Of a DNA stretch of 64,000 nt, positions 44,629 through 55,075 are shown piece after piece (the first letter of the stretch is position 1; the number at the start of each line of letters is the position of its first letter). The position numbers and the translations under genes are program-made. Origin of the DNA: Conchocele bisecta (lineage: Eukaryota; Mollusca; Bivalvia; Lucinida; Thyasiridae); NCBI GenBank assembly GCA_029237695.1, contig CM055280.1, forward strand, positions 28,958,560-29,022,559. The letters are read 5' to 3'. The notes beneath the pieces were generated by a model. It was not told the DNA's origin, made no database searches, and saw only the letters and a list, made by a program, of their open reading frames with translations.

Positions 44629-46599
44629 ATGAGTATATACGGACCAGGTAGTTCTTCCGATTGGGTGACAAATTCAAAGAATTTGGAACCGACAGAAGGG
44701 GGATTCATCCCGACAGAGGGCGACTTTTAACTACCCAAAAAACAAAGGCCTTGATCAATAGAACTATATCGAGGGCCACGGACGAGATTCACAAGAGTCA
44801 CTGTCACAACTTAGAGAATATGCCCTGGCTGTGAAAATACACAAAGTCGTGAAGAAACGCATACGGAACTAAACGAACTAGACAAAAAAATAACCAAATT
44901 TCGAAAAGAGGCCCGGTCGGGTATTGAGAAAGTCCGAGAAGACCACCAAGCGGACCTTACGGAGGCTTATGATGCGTTGCTCTTAAAGGACACTCTCATC
45001 AGTGAAGCGACACTTACCGAACTAGACGGGAAAATAACAAAATTTCGAAAAGAGACCAGGTCGGATATTGATAAAGTCCGAGAAGACCGCCAGGCGGCCC
45101 TTACGGAGGGTTATGATACGTTGCGCTTAGAGGACTCTCCCATCAGAGAAGCGGCACTTACCGAACTAGACAAAAATATAACCAAATTTCGAAAAGAGGC
45201 CACGTCGGGTATTGAGAAAACCCGAGAAGACCACCAGGCGGACCTTACGGAGGCTTATAGGGTGTTGCGCTTAGAGGACTCTCTCAGCAAAGAAGCGGCG
45301 GTTGTTGAACTAGACGGAAAAATAACCGAATTTCGAAAAGAGACCCGGTCGGGTATCGATAAAGTCCGAGAAGACCACCAGTCGAACCTTGCGGAGGCCA
45401 TTGCGGAGGCTTATGATGCGTTGCGCTTAGAGGACTCTCTCAGCAAAGAAGCTACACTTACTGAACAAGACGGGAAAATAGCCGAATTTCTGAAAGAGAC
45501 CAGGTCGGGGGTTGAGGGGGTCCGAGAAGACCACAAGGAGGCCATTGCGGAGGCTTATGGGGCGTTGTGCTCAGAGGACTCTTTCAACAGAGAAGCGGCA
45601 CTTACTGAACTAGACGAAAAAATAACCAAATTTCGAAAAGAGGCCCGGTTGGGGGTTGAGGGGGTCCGAACGGGTATTGAGAAAGCCCGAGAAGACCACC
45701 AGGCGGACCTTACGGAGGCTTTATAGGGTGTTGCGCTTCAGTGGACTCTCTCAGAGAAGCGGCGGTTGGTGAACTAGACGGAAAAAATAACCAAATTTCG
45801 AAAAGAGGCCCGGTCGGGTATTGAGAAAGCCCGAGAAGACCACCAGGCAGCCCTTGCGAAGGCTTATGAAGCGTTGCGCTCAGAAGGACTCTCTCATCAG
45901 AGAAGCGGCGGTTGCTGAACTAGACGGAAAATAACCGAATTTCAAAAAGAGGACCCGGTCGGGTGTTCATAAAGCCCTCCCAAAATGCCACCAGCACCAT
46001 TACGGAGGCTTATGATGCGTTGCGCTTAGAGGACTCTCTCAGTAGAGAAGCGGCACTTACCGAACTAGACGGAAAGATAACCGAAGTTTCCGATAAACTG
46101 AAACATGATCGTATAGCCGCGACCAAAGCTCTTGAGGAGGCCTCTTATAATATTCGTACTGAGGCATATAACGCAAACAGTGCGCTTGCCGGAATAGTGC
46201 GAACAATGAAAACGCTAAAACGTGCCATCACAGTTTGGGCTGAGAAGCGGGGGCCCATTGGTTGAGGGGCACTATGAATATTCGTTCGGTGCCAAAGCGA
46301 GTAATAAATGTGGGGGATACACTATGACAGCCGCAGGTGAAGTTATCCAAATGGCGGTCTGCTCGGTTAATGGTAGTGGTAAACCTGTGGGCGCGGTCGC
46401 GATAAATATTGTAGTAGATGGGGAAGAACGGGGAGTTGGAGTCACTAAAATCTCTGGAGATAGTTCGACGGTGGTTTCGTTCTCCGGTTATGATCGAATT
46501 AGACTTTCCAAAGGTAGTGTTATTAACTTTGTTACGAAAATCGGTGACACAGAGAATTCTTCCACTATTGTCTCGTTGTTAATTGAACTTATTTTGTAA
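44629..46599 (+). pseudogene. Fibre-like protein: repeated coiled-coil shaft and conserved C-terminal head, frame-broken
   Basis: Starts MSIYGPGSSSDWVTNSKNLE. From about 44870 to 46110 it consists of eight imperfect units of about 144 bp (48 residues), each with LTELDGKITKFRKE and VREDHQADLTEAYDALRLED-type blocks strongly predicted by eye to be helical. The last 115 residues (from about 46255) form a compact beta-rich head beginning VEGHYEYSFGAK and ending in a hydrophobic SLLIELIL, which I recall as a recurrent Polinton domain. Shaft plus head resembles a trimeric attachment fibre; that function is an inference. The frame breaks near 44740, 44870, 45725, 45885, 45960 and 46250. Confidence 0.6.
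44870..46110 (+). repeat. 144-bp coding tandem repeats of the fibre-like shaft
   Basis: Landmark GGAGGCTTATGATGCGTTGC recurs at about 44963, 45107, 45252, 45406, 45551, 45714, 45860 and 46004. Spacing is 144-163 bp, with one internal 12-bp addition. Confidence 0.85.
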
Positions 46600-46636
46600 A
46601 TACTAATATATTGAAATAAATTTGTAAAATTTAAAT

Positions 46637-47133
46637 ATGAACGAATCAACGCTTCCAATTGTCAATACCACTCCATCAACACTGTGTACAATTAACGAAA
46701 GAAGTTCAGATTTTAGGTTGAATAATATCGTCGCTATGCAGGATATCTTAGTTAGAGAATATACAAATAGAAAAAGAAACGCTAAAAAATATAGACGCGC
46801 GGTGAACACGGCTGAAGTATCTAGCACGGCTCTGGCGAGTGTTTCTGTGTTGTGTGGGGCGGGGACAGCTGCAACTATATCCACCATTATAACGTTCCCG
46901 TAGCGGGGATTTTATGTGCGGTGTCGGCCGTTTCTGGGTTGTTGTGTATGGTAATTAGGGCGTCGGGTGGAAAACTCGAGAAAAAATGTAGAAAACATGA
47001 TAGAATATCTGTTCTCGCCAGGTCGAAGAAAAATACCATCGAAGTTATGGTGTCCAAAGCGTTGGCCGATAAGAAAATATCAAATTTAGAGTTGAATCCG
47101 TGGTGGAAGAAATGGGGAGATATGAACAATTAA
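46637..47133 (+). pseudogene. Polinton membrane protein with lysine-rich tail, one frame break
   Basis: Starts at ATG 46637 (MNESTLPIVNTTPST). A basic stretch (NRKRNAKKYRRA) is followed by hydrophobic segments either side of the break at about 46895-46905 (SVLCGAGTAATISTI then ILCAVSAVSGLLCMVIRA). The tail is KKCRKHDRISVLARSKKN and SKALADKKISNLEL. I recall the RYRR-membrane-KH..I..LA.SK pattern from mollusc and cnidarian Polintons. About 165 codons. Probably an integral membrane protein; role unknown. Confidence 0.6.
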
Positions 47134-47277
47134 AAAATGATATAAGAATCAAGGCGCGCGCCACCATGCCCAAAATTGAGTGTACTGATTAAGGGATAAA
47201 TTTAGGGAAAAACTTGGAGATAAAGTCGGAAGAAATTAATATTTTATTAAATAATTATATTGGTGCAGTAAACAATT

Positions 47278-47300
47278 TATTAATTAATTTTAGGAAAATT
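47278..47300 (+). promoter_or_regulatory. AT-rich upstream motif, occurrence 4
   Basis: TTAATTAATTTTAGGAAA, one base different from the other copies. No ORF follows directly on this strand. Confidence 0.35.
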
Positions 47301-47316
47301 ATAAACAAAAAAAAAA

Positions 47317-47388
47317 GTTGGTTCACACCGAGGCTCGAACTCGCGCCAGCAAAACCCTTCTGGGTCCACCTCGCTAAGCCACTCTCTT
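47317..47388 (-). ncRNA. tRNA-like Pol III unit (possible tRNA-derived RNA)
   Basis: On the minus strand TGGCTTAGCGAGGTGG (47381-47366) fits an A box, GAGTTCGAGCC (47342-47332) fits a B box at suitable spacing, and a run of ten T (47316-47307) just after the end GGTGTGAACCAAC could terminate Pol III. A partial T-arm can be drawn, but the acceptor stem does not pair, so it is not a standard tRNA. The A-box sequence also occurs in inverse at 47420-47434, making a hairpin across the CATT microsatellite. Confidence 0.35.
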
Positions 47389-47411
47389 TCATTCATTCAT
47401 TCATTCATTCT
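47388..47411 (+). repeat. (CATT)n microsatellite
   Basis: About six copies of TTCA between the two arms of the CACCTCGCTAAGCCA / TGGCTTAGCGAGGTG hairpin. Confidence 0.9.
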
Positions 47412-47966
47412 TTTCTGTTTGGCTTAGCGAGGTGTAGCTACCCGTACTGCACACCCCCATCTCTCGGCTGATCTAGTAATTAGTGTCGAAAGTCTAGGCA
47501 ACCTTGGAAGTGTCAGCACAGGTGCACTGAGCGCTCATTTTTCGTCAAGGGGCGTCCCCCAAGACAAAGTATTGTTGTTAATTTTACGTATATTAAGCTA
47601 AGACCGTGTTGTGCAATACCAAATATTTACTCCTTTTTTTATTTGCTTTTTATATAATAAGTTCGTTTTTTATTTAATAATATAGGTTATAACGTTCTAA
47701 ATTATTAAAAGTAAAATTAAAAAAATAAAAAACATGCCAACCAATCACAATGTAAGAAATACTTCCGGAATATCGATAGCGGGTTGTGTAATACACACCC
47801 ACGTGTGTGTAGTATATATTACAGTGTGTTTATGTTTCATCCCGGAAGACGTAATCGTGTAATCTCTCTATAAAATGGACACTTAATATACGTGTAAGGT
47901 AGGACACATAATTTACATTTTCATAACACGTGTAAGTGAAACATTGTCGTCTGCTTGGTGTTGTGA

Positions 47967-48314
47967 TTACAACATAAATTTATAAGTGATATCGTAGAAA
48001 TGTACGTTCGTAAACGAATCGTTGGGTTTTAATAGTTTTATATAATACGCATTAGTTTCATATCCGATACGCATTATCTGTCTTAATGTTCGTATTTGCC
48101 TCTTGTATAGTTGACATAATTGCCGGTATAATATTGTAAATGCAACGTTTTTTGTCGGAGCTAATAAATTACGCTGGTATTTCATATATTCGATATCGCC
48201 TAGTGTTCTCATTGTATAGAATTTATATACAGGATTATAACCCCCGTATTCTTCGTAAACTTCTTCAACACAGCCATTAAAAACTTTCAATTCCAATTGT
48301 ATTGTATTATCCAT
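47967..48314 (-). CDS. Small Polinton protein of unknown function
   Basis: Start chosen at ATG 48312-48314 (MDNTIQLELKVFNG), the first methionine inside Polinton sequence; upstream codons belong to the inserted pogo-like element that begins only 20 bp away. The 115 residues are rich in tyrosine and basic residues (LYRQLCQLYKRQIRTLRQIM). No domain recognised. The insertion has separated the gene from its natural upstream region, which now lies after 61803. Confidence 0.45.
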   Translation of the reverse strand: MDNTIQLELKVFNGCVEEVYEEYGGYNPVYKFYTMRTLGDIEYMKYQRNLLAPTKNVAFTILYRQLCQLYKRQIRTLRQIMRIGYETNAYYIKLLKPNDSFTNVHFYDITYKFML

Positions 48315-48549
48315 TTTCTCTTTTATATTGGTACAGTAGAACTTCGATCGCTCGAACCGGCAACGGAATCGAGTTTGAGTTCGAGCGATGCATAGTTCGA
48401 GGGAATGAAGTTTCAAAAATGTACTGTCACATTCAGTCAATAAAATCACTTATGTGAATATATGAGATGACCGATGTGACCTGCCATTGTATATGCATTA
48501 CATTTGGAGGGAGAAATATGGAACGCCATAGCTGTCTTATATGCACATA

Positions 48550-49175
48550 CATACATATATGATGTGCAAACCTCCTTATATGGTGTGGTAACTTCTTTAT
48601 ATGGTGTGGTAACTTCTTTATATGGTGTGTTAACTTCTTTATATGATGTGCTTACTTCTTTATATGGTGTGGTAACTTCTTTATACGATGTGCTTACTTC
48701 TTTATATGGTGTGGTAACTTCTTTATACGATGTGCTTACTTCTTTATATGGTGTGGTAACTTCTTTATATGATGTGCTTACTTCTTTATATGGTGTGGTA
48801 ACTTCTTTATATGATGTGCTTACTTCTTTATATGGTGTGGTAACTTCTTTAGATGAGGTGCTTACTTCTTTATATGGTGTGGTAACTTCTTTATATGATG
48901 TGCAAACTTCTTTATATGGTGAGGTAACTTCTTTATATGATGTGGTAACTTCTTTATATGATGTGCAAACTTCTTTATATGGTGTGCAAATTTCTTTATA
49001 TGGTGTGGTAACTTCTTTATATGATGTGCTTACTTCTTTATATGGTGTGGTAACTTCTTTATATGATGTGCAAACTTCTTTATATGGTGTGCTAGCTTCT
49101 TTATATGATGTGAAAACTTCTTTATATGGTGTGCAAACTTCTTTATATGGTGTGGTAACTTCTTTATATAGATAG
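48550..49175 (+). repeat. 21-bp minisatellite, left TIR, about 29 copies
   Basis: Unit ACTTCTTTATATGGTGTGGTA with variants ending GTGCTTA, GTGCAAA. Because 21 is divisible by 3, both strands stay open as YKEV(T/S/C)T(P/S) or LTSLYGV repeats; these are not proteins. Confidence 0.92.
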
Positions 49176-49236
49176 GTCATTTTCAACGGAAGCACATTTA
49201 TATCGACACCGGTAACAACAACAACAACAATGGCGG
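49176..49236 (+). promoter_or_regulatory. Inner TIR segment with shared 5' leader and start codon, left
   Basis: GGAAGCACATTTATATCGAC, ACCGGTAAC, (AAC)n and ATGGCGG are identical in inverse to 59709-59770. Both genes therefore begin Met-Ala inside the TIR and presumably use the same promoter. Confidence 0.65.
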
Positions 49237-52200
49237 AAAGCTCTCGCGTCGATGAAATGTTGAAGAAATTGGGATTTTCGGCATTAGCAAGGGCATTTCG
49301 GGATCAGCGAATTGATAGTATCGACATTTGTAGAGGTCTTTCGGATAAAGATTTGACTGGGCTAGGTCTGGGCACAATCGGCGACCGAGCTCGGTTTAGA
49401 GAAGAATTTCGGTTGGAGCAGACGACAGTTCCAAGAGTTGGTACGTCCCCGGGCGATGTAGTCAAATATTAACTTGTTAAAACAAACAAACATTGTATTT
49501 GCGTGTACAATATGTCTACCCAACCAAAGTTTGCATCAGCTGCGTCAATTGTTAACATCCCAGCACGAGGGATTAATACGTCAATTGACCACAGAGTTCA
49601 AATTATAGTCGCCAGCAGTTATTTCCACTGTGGTGGAACTTGTACGTCGAAATTTGATAGTGAACAGGCGGAGAATAGTGCATAGTTTGGCTATTTTTTA
49701 TGTATTTACAATCCATTTCAAATCAGAGGCATCCTACTATGTGAGTTCCATCAGACGTTTTCATTGTTTACAGGTAATATTGCTCTCGTAATGCACTACG
49801 TATTTCTTCAACATGAAGATAACATAATGCTGAACATTTTGGTATGTGAACCTCCAAACATTGAAGAGTTCGTCTGTTGACAATCCTTACCGAAAGGAAA
49901 AATGTGTTTTTTTTACGGTAAAATTAATGTTATTCTTCAATGTTCAATCATAAATGGAATTATTGACATGTTTTCCATATAAATAACTAAAGGGCATGAC
50001 ACTAACCCATCACATCTTATGCGGAAATCAGCATTCCCAACCCAATCGCAGACGTCGAAACTTCGGCCGTTCGGGAAAATTACCCCACCCACATTTACTC
50101 AATAACGTGGCTTCGATTTTACCATACATTGTGATACACCACTGTTTGTCAATACTTAATCACATGTGTTTTTACACTGTATTTTGTCTTTAATTTCAAG
50201 TTTAATGTATTGACTATTGTCCTTATTAATTACATGTATTTGTATTAGTAAATACAAGTAAAATAGTGGGTGTCAGGGGTATATTATTATTTACTTCAAA
50301 TAATGATCTGACACTGTGATCGACATAAAACTGGATGGTGTTTCACTACTAGTACTGAAAATATAATTTCATATATCGTAGACTAAGTTACTAATTTTAT
50401 AACTTCCAGCGTATACTTCTTTATCATCATCCATATTTTCATTCTATACCACACTCATGTGGCCTTCTTGCCCAAGGTCAAATTACTTCGAAATTAACTT
50501 TTCGTCAGTTCATCATTCCGTAACACTTTTGGGCGACCTTGTGCGATTAATGTGATTTTTCAATATTCATTAATAACAGAAAATATTTCGATATTCTCTT
50601 TTATTACACTCTTGCGACTTATTTGCATGGGTTTCGCTGCGAGCGAAAACCTGTAATCAACTCCTTACAAATAATACACCGTGAAGAGAACACCCGTCAT
50701 TGCACCCTCTTTTATTTCTAATGTACTAATGTACAATGTTAATAGGATTGCATGAACACATTCCAAACATGCACTAAAATATTTCTACTTCTTACAAACA
50801 GCTGCGTAATTTGGATTTCAAAAAAATTTAGATGACGTGACGTTTGAAGTCATACAACGTGACGTCACAACGCGGGAAACATGTCACTGTGTAACTATTC
50901 ATACGCACAGCACGATTCTTTTGCTTACACTCTCAAAAAATATGCATATATATCCGCCGTGAAGTTTAATAAATAGGATATTCCATTGTACATGTTTAAA
51001 TAGCGGAAATAATACAGTCCGTCGGCTTCCATGCAAGCAACTCATTCGATATTGATATCTAAGTAATAACGTGAAATAATGCACGACTCGACGAGTGATT
51101 GGGTCCTTGCAATAAATAAAAGGAGCGCGAGTTTGTTTAGCGGTAGGACCGTATCACGAGTGCAATATTTCTTGATAATCAGATTTACCTGGTTAAATAA
51201 ATATTTACCGATGCCACTTCTTGTTCTATTACCATTGTAAATTATTTTTCAGCGAGTGCGGCATCGGAAGAACGACTAAATTTATTTATGTCAAGTCGCT
51301 CCAGACAGCCTAATAGGGGAACAAAAAGAAAGCACACCAGAACCTGGACAGGGAATTTCATGTGCTTATCAGATTCTGGGCAGACAAAGGTGCCAGTACA
51401 TATTCAAAAAGTGTGTCTACAGAAGGCAGGCCTGGGTTTAAAAAAAGTTGTAATTCATATTTCCGATGATGAACAGGTTGTGAATGACATATTACAAAGT
51501 GAAAAGGGTTTTCCAAAACTTAAAGACTCAGGAGGATTTGAAATGATGTATTGCACAAGCAACTGTAGAGATTTACAACTGATTAAATGTAAATTGGATG
51601 TAGAACAGTTGAAATGTTCAATCACGAATCTATATAAGACCTATTCAACGAAACCTTGAACTGGATGAAGTAAGTTTAGAAACAAATTGCCAGCTAAAGG
51701 TTAAGTGCGAGGCTTGTGACGAAAATGTAAATATTACTGATTTGAGAAACCATGTGAGAAATTGTTCACAGAGAGAAGCGAGTGGGAATATGTTGATGGG
51801 ACTTGATCCCGGTGGCAGTGATAACATTCGTGCATGCCAACCCAGTGGCGGTGAAAACGTTCATGTTGACCAACCCAGTGGCGGTGAAAACGTTCATGTG
51901 GACCAACCCAGTGGCGGTGGTAACGTTCATGTGGACCAACCCAGTGGCGGTGAAAACGTTCATGTGGACAAACCCAGTGGTGGTGGTAACGTTCATGTGG
52001 ACCAACCCAGTGGCGGTGGTAACGTTCATGTTATTAGGGCCCCGCCGATAGTTTCACCCTGTCTGTCCGTCCGTCCGTCAGTTTACAAAAGAAGTCCTTT
52101 TGATATTTTTAGTTTCCATCGGCCGATTTCAACCAAAATCTGTATGCATCCTTTCTTCGACTGTATACATCCCATACTAAAAGTTATTCCGGTCATTGTG

Positions 52201-53320
52201 GTATTTCCGCAGTTATGGTCCAAAATACTTAGTTGTGTTCACGTCTTCGTAACAGTGATTTGTAACAGTCCAGTTTTCATGCAATATTTTTAGTTTCCAT
52301 TGGCCTCTCGCTTTGATTGTAAACATGTGTTTCAAACCGACACGTCTTGGCATTTTTCTACCAATTCCACTAATATCTAGACAATGACAAGTACCAAGGC
52401 TTGCGACATCTATTACAGTATAGATTGTCAACGGAAACTGACTTTCCTTTCACAAATGAGTTAGTTATAAGCTAAAATATAAAGCGCTTACCTGCCATGT
52501 CCTGGAATGGCCGCCATTATACATGTATATACTTATGACAAGTCATTTCGGTCAGGGCCTGGATCATGACTGTGTTATTGGCCCCAAAAACAACATTTTA
52601 GGAAATGGCTGCCAGCGGGGCCCTTCCCTTCCAAGCGCCAAGAGTCCGTTTTAGCTCACCTGAGTGAAGCTCGTGAGCTATTGTTACCGTAATGTGTCCG
52701 TCCGTCATGGTCATGGTCCTAAGATAAGGGGATTACAAAATTGCTAAAATGACGTCATTACGTAATCCACGATTGTAGACGCTTTGGGCAACCATGCACG
52801 TTTAGCTCTTTTAAGACTTTTGTAACAGTCAATTCTTTCACTTTCCATTGTCCGATTTCAACCAAATTCGGTGTGTGTCTTTACCTCGACATAATACAGC
52901 ACGTCAGGGAAAATAATTTTGGTCCGTGTAGTATTTCCGCAATTATCCCCCTTTCTTTCTTACTTTGGGCAACCATGCACGTTTACGTCTTTTGTAACAG
53001 ACGAATTGTCTCCCGTCAGGGGATTATCGGCCACACTCTGATGCCTATTTTTTTAATTATCTACAGGTGGTCGGCGAGGAGCACTTGACTTGGCTTATGT
53101 GTTAAAGTTTGTGACCGGATCAGTGGAAGAGCCACCACTGGGGTTTGTGATTGAACCAAGTATTTCATTCCAGCAAAGATCGTCATTCCTACCGACTGCT
53201 AACACATGCATTTACAAACTTTATCTAACCATTCCAAATGGAAGTGAGGTGCCAAACAACGAAATGCTATTTGGTCTGTTTGACTATGCCTTCGCTAATA
53301 ATTACTTCGGATTAGCTTAA
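49230..53320 (+). CDS. SAM - C2HC - HECT-like ubiquitin-ligase-type protein, intron-containing
   Basis: Exon 1 is 49230-49440 (donor GTACGT at 49441) and encodes a SAM-like domain (MLKKLGFSALARAFRDQRID, LSDKDLTGLGLGTIGDRARF). Exon 2 starts after TTTTTCAG at 51254 in matching phase. It has a basic start, a conserved-looking KVPVHIQKVCLQKAGLGLKK block, and a C..C....H...C finger (51703-51768) followed by an 11-residue repeat. A one-base frame change lies near 51630. The last exon (53067-53320, acceptor TTATCTACAG) encodes the end of a HECT C-lobe: GFVIEPSISF, LPTANTCIYKLYL with the putative catalytic Cys codon at 53207-53209, and FANNYFGLA at the stop. The sequence between 52034 and 53066 is intron and/or later insertions, so the full HECT domain is not seen. 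Intracellular ubiquitin transfer is inferred from family. Confidence 0.6.
49441..51253 (+). other. Intron 1 of the SAM/HECT-like gene, with a MITE
   Basis: Bounded by GTACGT and TTTTTCAG, phase 1. It contains a MITE at 51068-51215; otherwise AT-rich and featureless. Confidence 0.55.
51068..51215. mobile_element. MITE, TTTAACCAGGT family, copy 3 (one end degraded)
   Basis: AACGTGAAATAATGCACGAC, then GATAATCAGATTTACCTGGTTAAATAAAT at the other end in shortened form. It matches 14517-14690, so the same family hit host DNA and the nested transposon. Confidence 0.6.
51805..52033 (+). repeat. 33-bp coding minisatellite, 6-7 copies
   Basis: The unit encodes QPSGGENVHVD with E/G and D/K changes; starts at 51838, 51871, 51904, 51937, 51970 and 52003, plus a degenerate unit at 51805. 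It follows the C2HC finger in frame. Confidence 0.9.
52034..53066. other. Intron/insertion zone with Helitron-like fragments
   Basis: GGGCCCCGCCGATAG with (GTCC)n at 52040-52080 and TTTTAGCTCACCTGAGTGAA with GTCCGTCCG at 52660-52710 resemble starts of bivalve Helitron-like repeats. No coding exon recognised. Confidence 0.5.
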
Positions 53321-53412
53321 TTGTATCCTCCGGACCATCGGGGGATACTATGGATTTGACTATGGTACATACAGTTACTGACTTTAAAAACGTGTATATA
53401 TATAGCAATACA

Positions 53413-53682
53413 TGTATGAGCCGTGTCGCGAGAAAACCAACAAAGTAGCTTATGCGTAAAGCATCGACCCGGATCAGCCTGCGCAGTCCGCGTAGGCTTA
53501 TCCGGGCCGACACTTTCCGCTTTCTGTATATATAAAATCTTGCAGGAATCATTACTCTATACCGTTATCACCCATAGCAGGAAATATCAGGTCGGATCAG
53601 ACTGCGTGGGCTGTGCATGGTGATACGGGTTGATACATTGCGCAGATGTCACTTTGTTGTTTTTCTCACGATGCGGCTCATA
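53413..53682. mobile_element. MITE with ATGAGCCGTGTCGCGAGAAA ends
   Basis: Left end ATGAGCCGTGTCGCGAGAAA and right end TTTTTCTCACGATGCGGCTC are inverse. The interior carries GACCCGGATCAGCCTGCGCA and its mirrored form CGGATCAGACTGCG. Confidence 0.7.
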
Positions 53683-53683
53683 T

Positions 53684-53960
53684 TTCGCAATAATTTTCGT
53701 AAATGACGTCAAAACTTTGAAATTTTCAGAACTAAAGTAGAATTTAATTTTGCATTAACGCTGGCAATTTTGACAACTTTCGACATCATTTACGGAAATT
53801 ATCGCAAAATGTTTGTCAACCTTGGTTTGAATAACTGTGATATTTTCCGTAAATGAAGTCGAAAGTGAACATTTTTTTTAGAACAAATGCAGAATTAAGC
53901 ACTTAATTTTTTTGTCAAATTCCGGCGTCATTTACAAAAATTATTGCGAAATATATTTAT
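53684..53960. repeat. ATTTTCGTAAATGACGTC repeat cluster
   Basis: Several direct and inverted copies of AAATGACGTCGAAAG-type sequence with TTGCGAAATA. Relatives at 25600-25690 and 8530-8570. Confidence 0.55.
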
Positions 53961-53984
53961 GCCTATATATACATGTGCGTTTTC

Positions 53985-54195
53985 ATGGCCCCTATGCGAT
54001 AGCAAGGGGGACATATTCCTTTGCTCCTGAGGTTCCGTCCGTCCGTCCGTCCGTCCGTCCGTACTTCCGTCCGTGTACATCTGCGTCGAAAAGTTTGTCC
54101 CACCTTCTCCATTTTGTTTTTTCTTTAACAATCTTTACTTAGTACAGTATGCCATGGGGGCATATCCATGTTTTACAAACATAATGTCTAGTTAA
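53985..54195 (+). mobile_element. Short Helitron-like repeat
   Basis: TGGCCCCTATGCGATAGCAA with GGGGGACA forms the start hairpin; a (TCCG)n microsatellite follows; ends GCCATGGGGGCATATCCATG and AATGTCTAGTT. Confidence 0.6.
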
Positions 54196-54664
54196 AATCG
54201 GTATTAAACTGTACATCAACATCAGGTATTAGTATTGTGTTTGATCTTAACTAAAAAACATTCTTAATTTACGAGAATTCCAGGGCCTATGATTATAAAA
54301 CTTTCTGAGCATGTACTCTGTGCTCGATGCTCAAATTCAATAAATTTGACTAGTCAGAAAATCTGTAATAAACTGCTTATTTCAAGCAAAACCGATCAGT
54401 TTGACTTAATTTGGTTGACATGAGACAAAATCAACCTTTATTTAGCCAGGATTGGCTGTTTAGAGCTTAAAGGTCAAATAAACAGAAAATATTTTTTTCG
54501 ATTATTTTAGGTACCAAGATAGATACTGCCAATGCAAATCAAGTGTCAAAAACCGCATCCAAAAAGAACAAATAATTAAAGGTTTGCAATTTTTAGTTAG
54601 CTGAAATATGCAGGATCATCTATGACGCCATAGATGAGCCCCAATTGTTCTAATTTATTTATTT

Positions 54665-55075
54665 GGCGGTAGGAGGGAGTAGCGAAGGGTAATTTAACGA
54701 TCGGCGTTCATCCTTACCGGAATGCCGACGTACATGGTTTAGCCCTCATGTACCGTTTTGGCTCCCTGGTACTTGAGAGCTAAATCCTGTTATGCCCCAT
54801 TAAGAAAGTAAGAGGATTGATTAAAAGCTAGTTGTATTGCTTTTGGGGTGAGCTAAGTGATTCTGGTGTGGCATGGACCTGGCACCAGGTCAGGATATTC
54901 TAATTTCAGGGCTGAATATATAGTTTATGTAAATATTGAGCTCTGATTTTCGGAATTTCCCTCATTTTTTACAGGTTGAATGCAGGATAGTCCATCCTGT
55001 TGGCCCGGCCTTACATGACCCTGGCTGTTGATATGCCGTTAAACACCAATAATCAATCAATCAATCAGATTTATT
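54665..55075 (+). mobile_element. SINE-like element, copy 3 (most complete)
   Basis: GGGTAATTTAACGATCGGCG, AAGTGATTCTGGTGTGGCAT, CTGGCACCAGGTCAGGATA and the tail TTGATATGCCGTTAAACACC followed by AATCAATCAATCAATCA. Confidence 0.65.

Larger units (their letters stand above)
47134..47966. other. Intergenic Polinton DNA with repeats and a tRNA-like locus
   Basis: Holds the fourth AT-rich motif (TTAATTAATTTTAGGAAAA, 47278-47296), a tRNA-like stretch (47317-47388), a CATT microsatellite (47388-47411) and AT-rich sequence to the convergent gene end at 47967. No protein gene recognised. Confidence 0.5.

Noticed and set aside
47317..47388. Functional canonical tRNA gene
   Set aside because: A and B boxes fit, but the acceptor stem does not pair and the anticodon arm is not standard; kept only as a tRNA-like ncRNA candidate.
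48446..49195. Long ORFs on both strands (YKEVTTP / LTSLYGV repeats)
   Set aside because: They are translations of a 21-bp minisatellite; a unit divisible by three without stop codons stays open on both strands. The same applies at 59785-61065.
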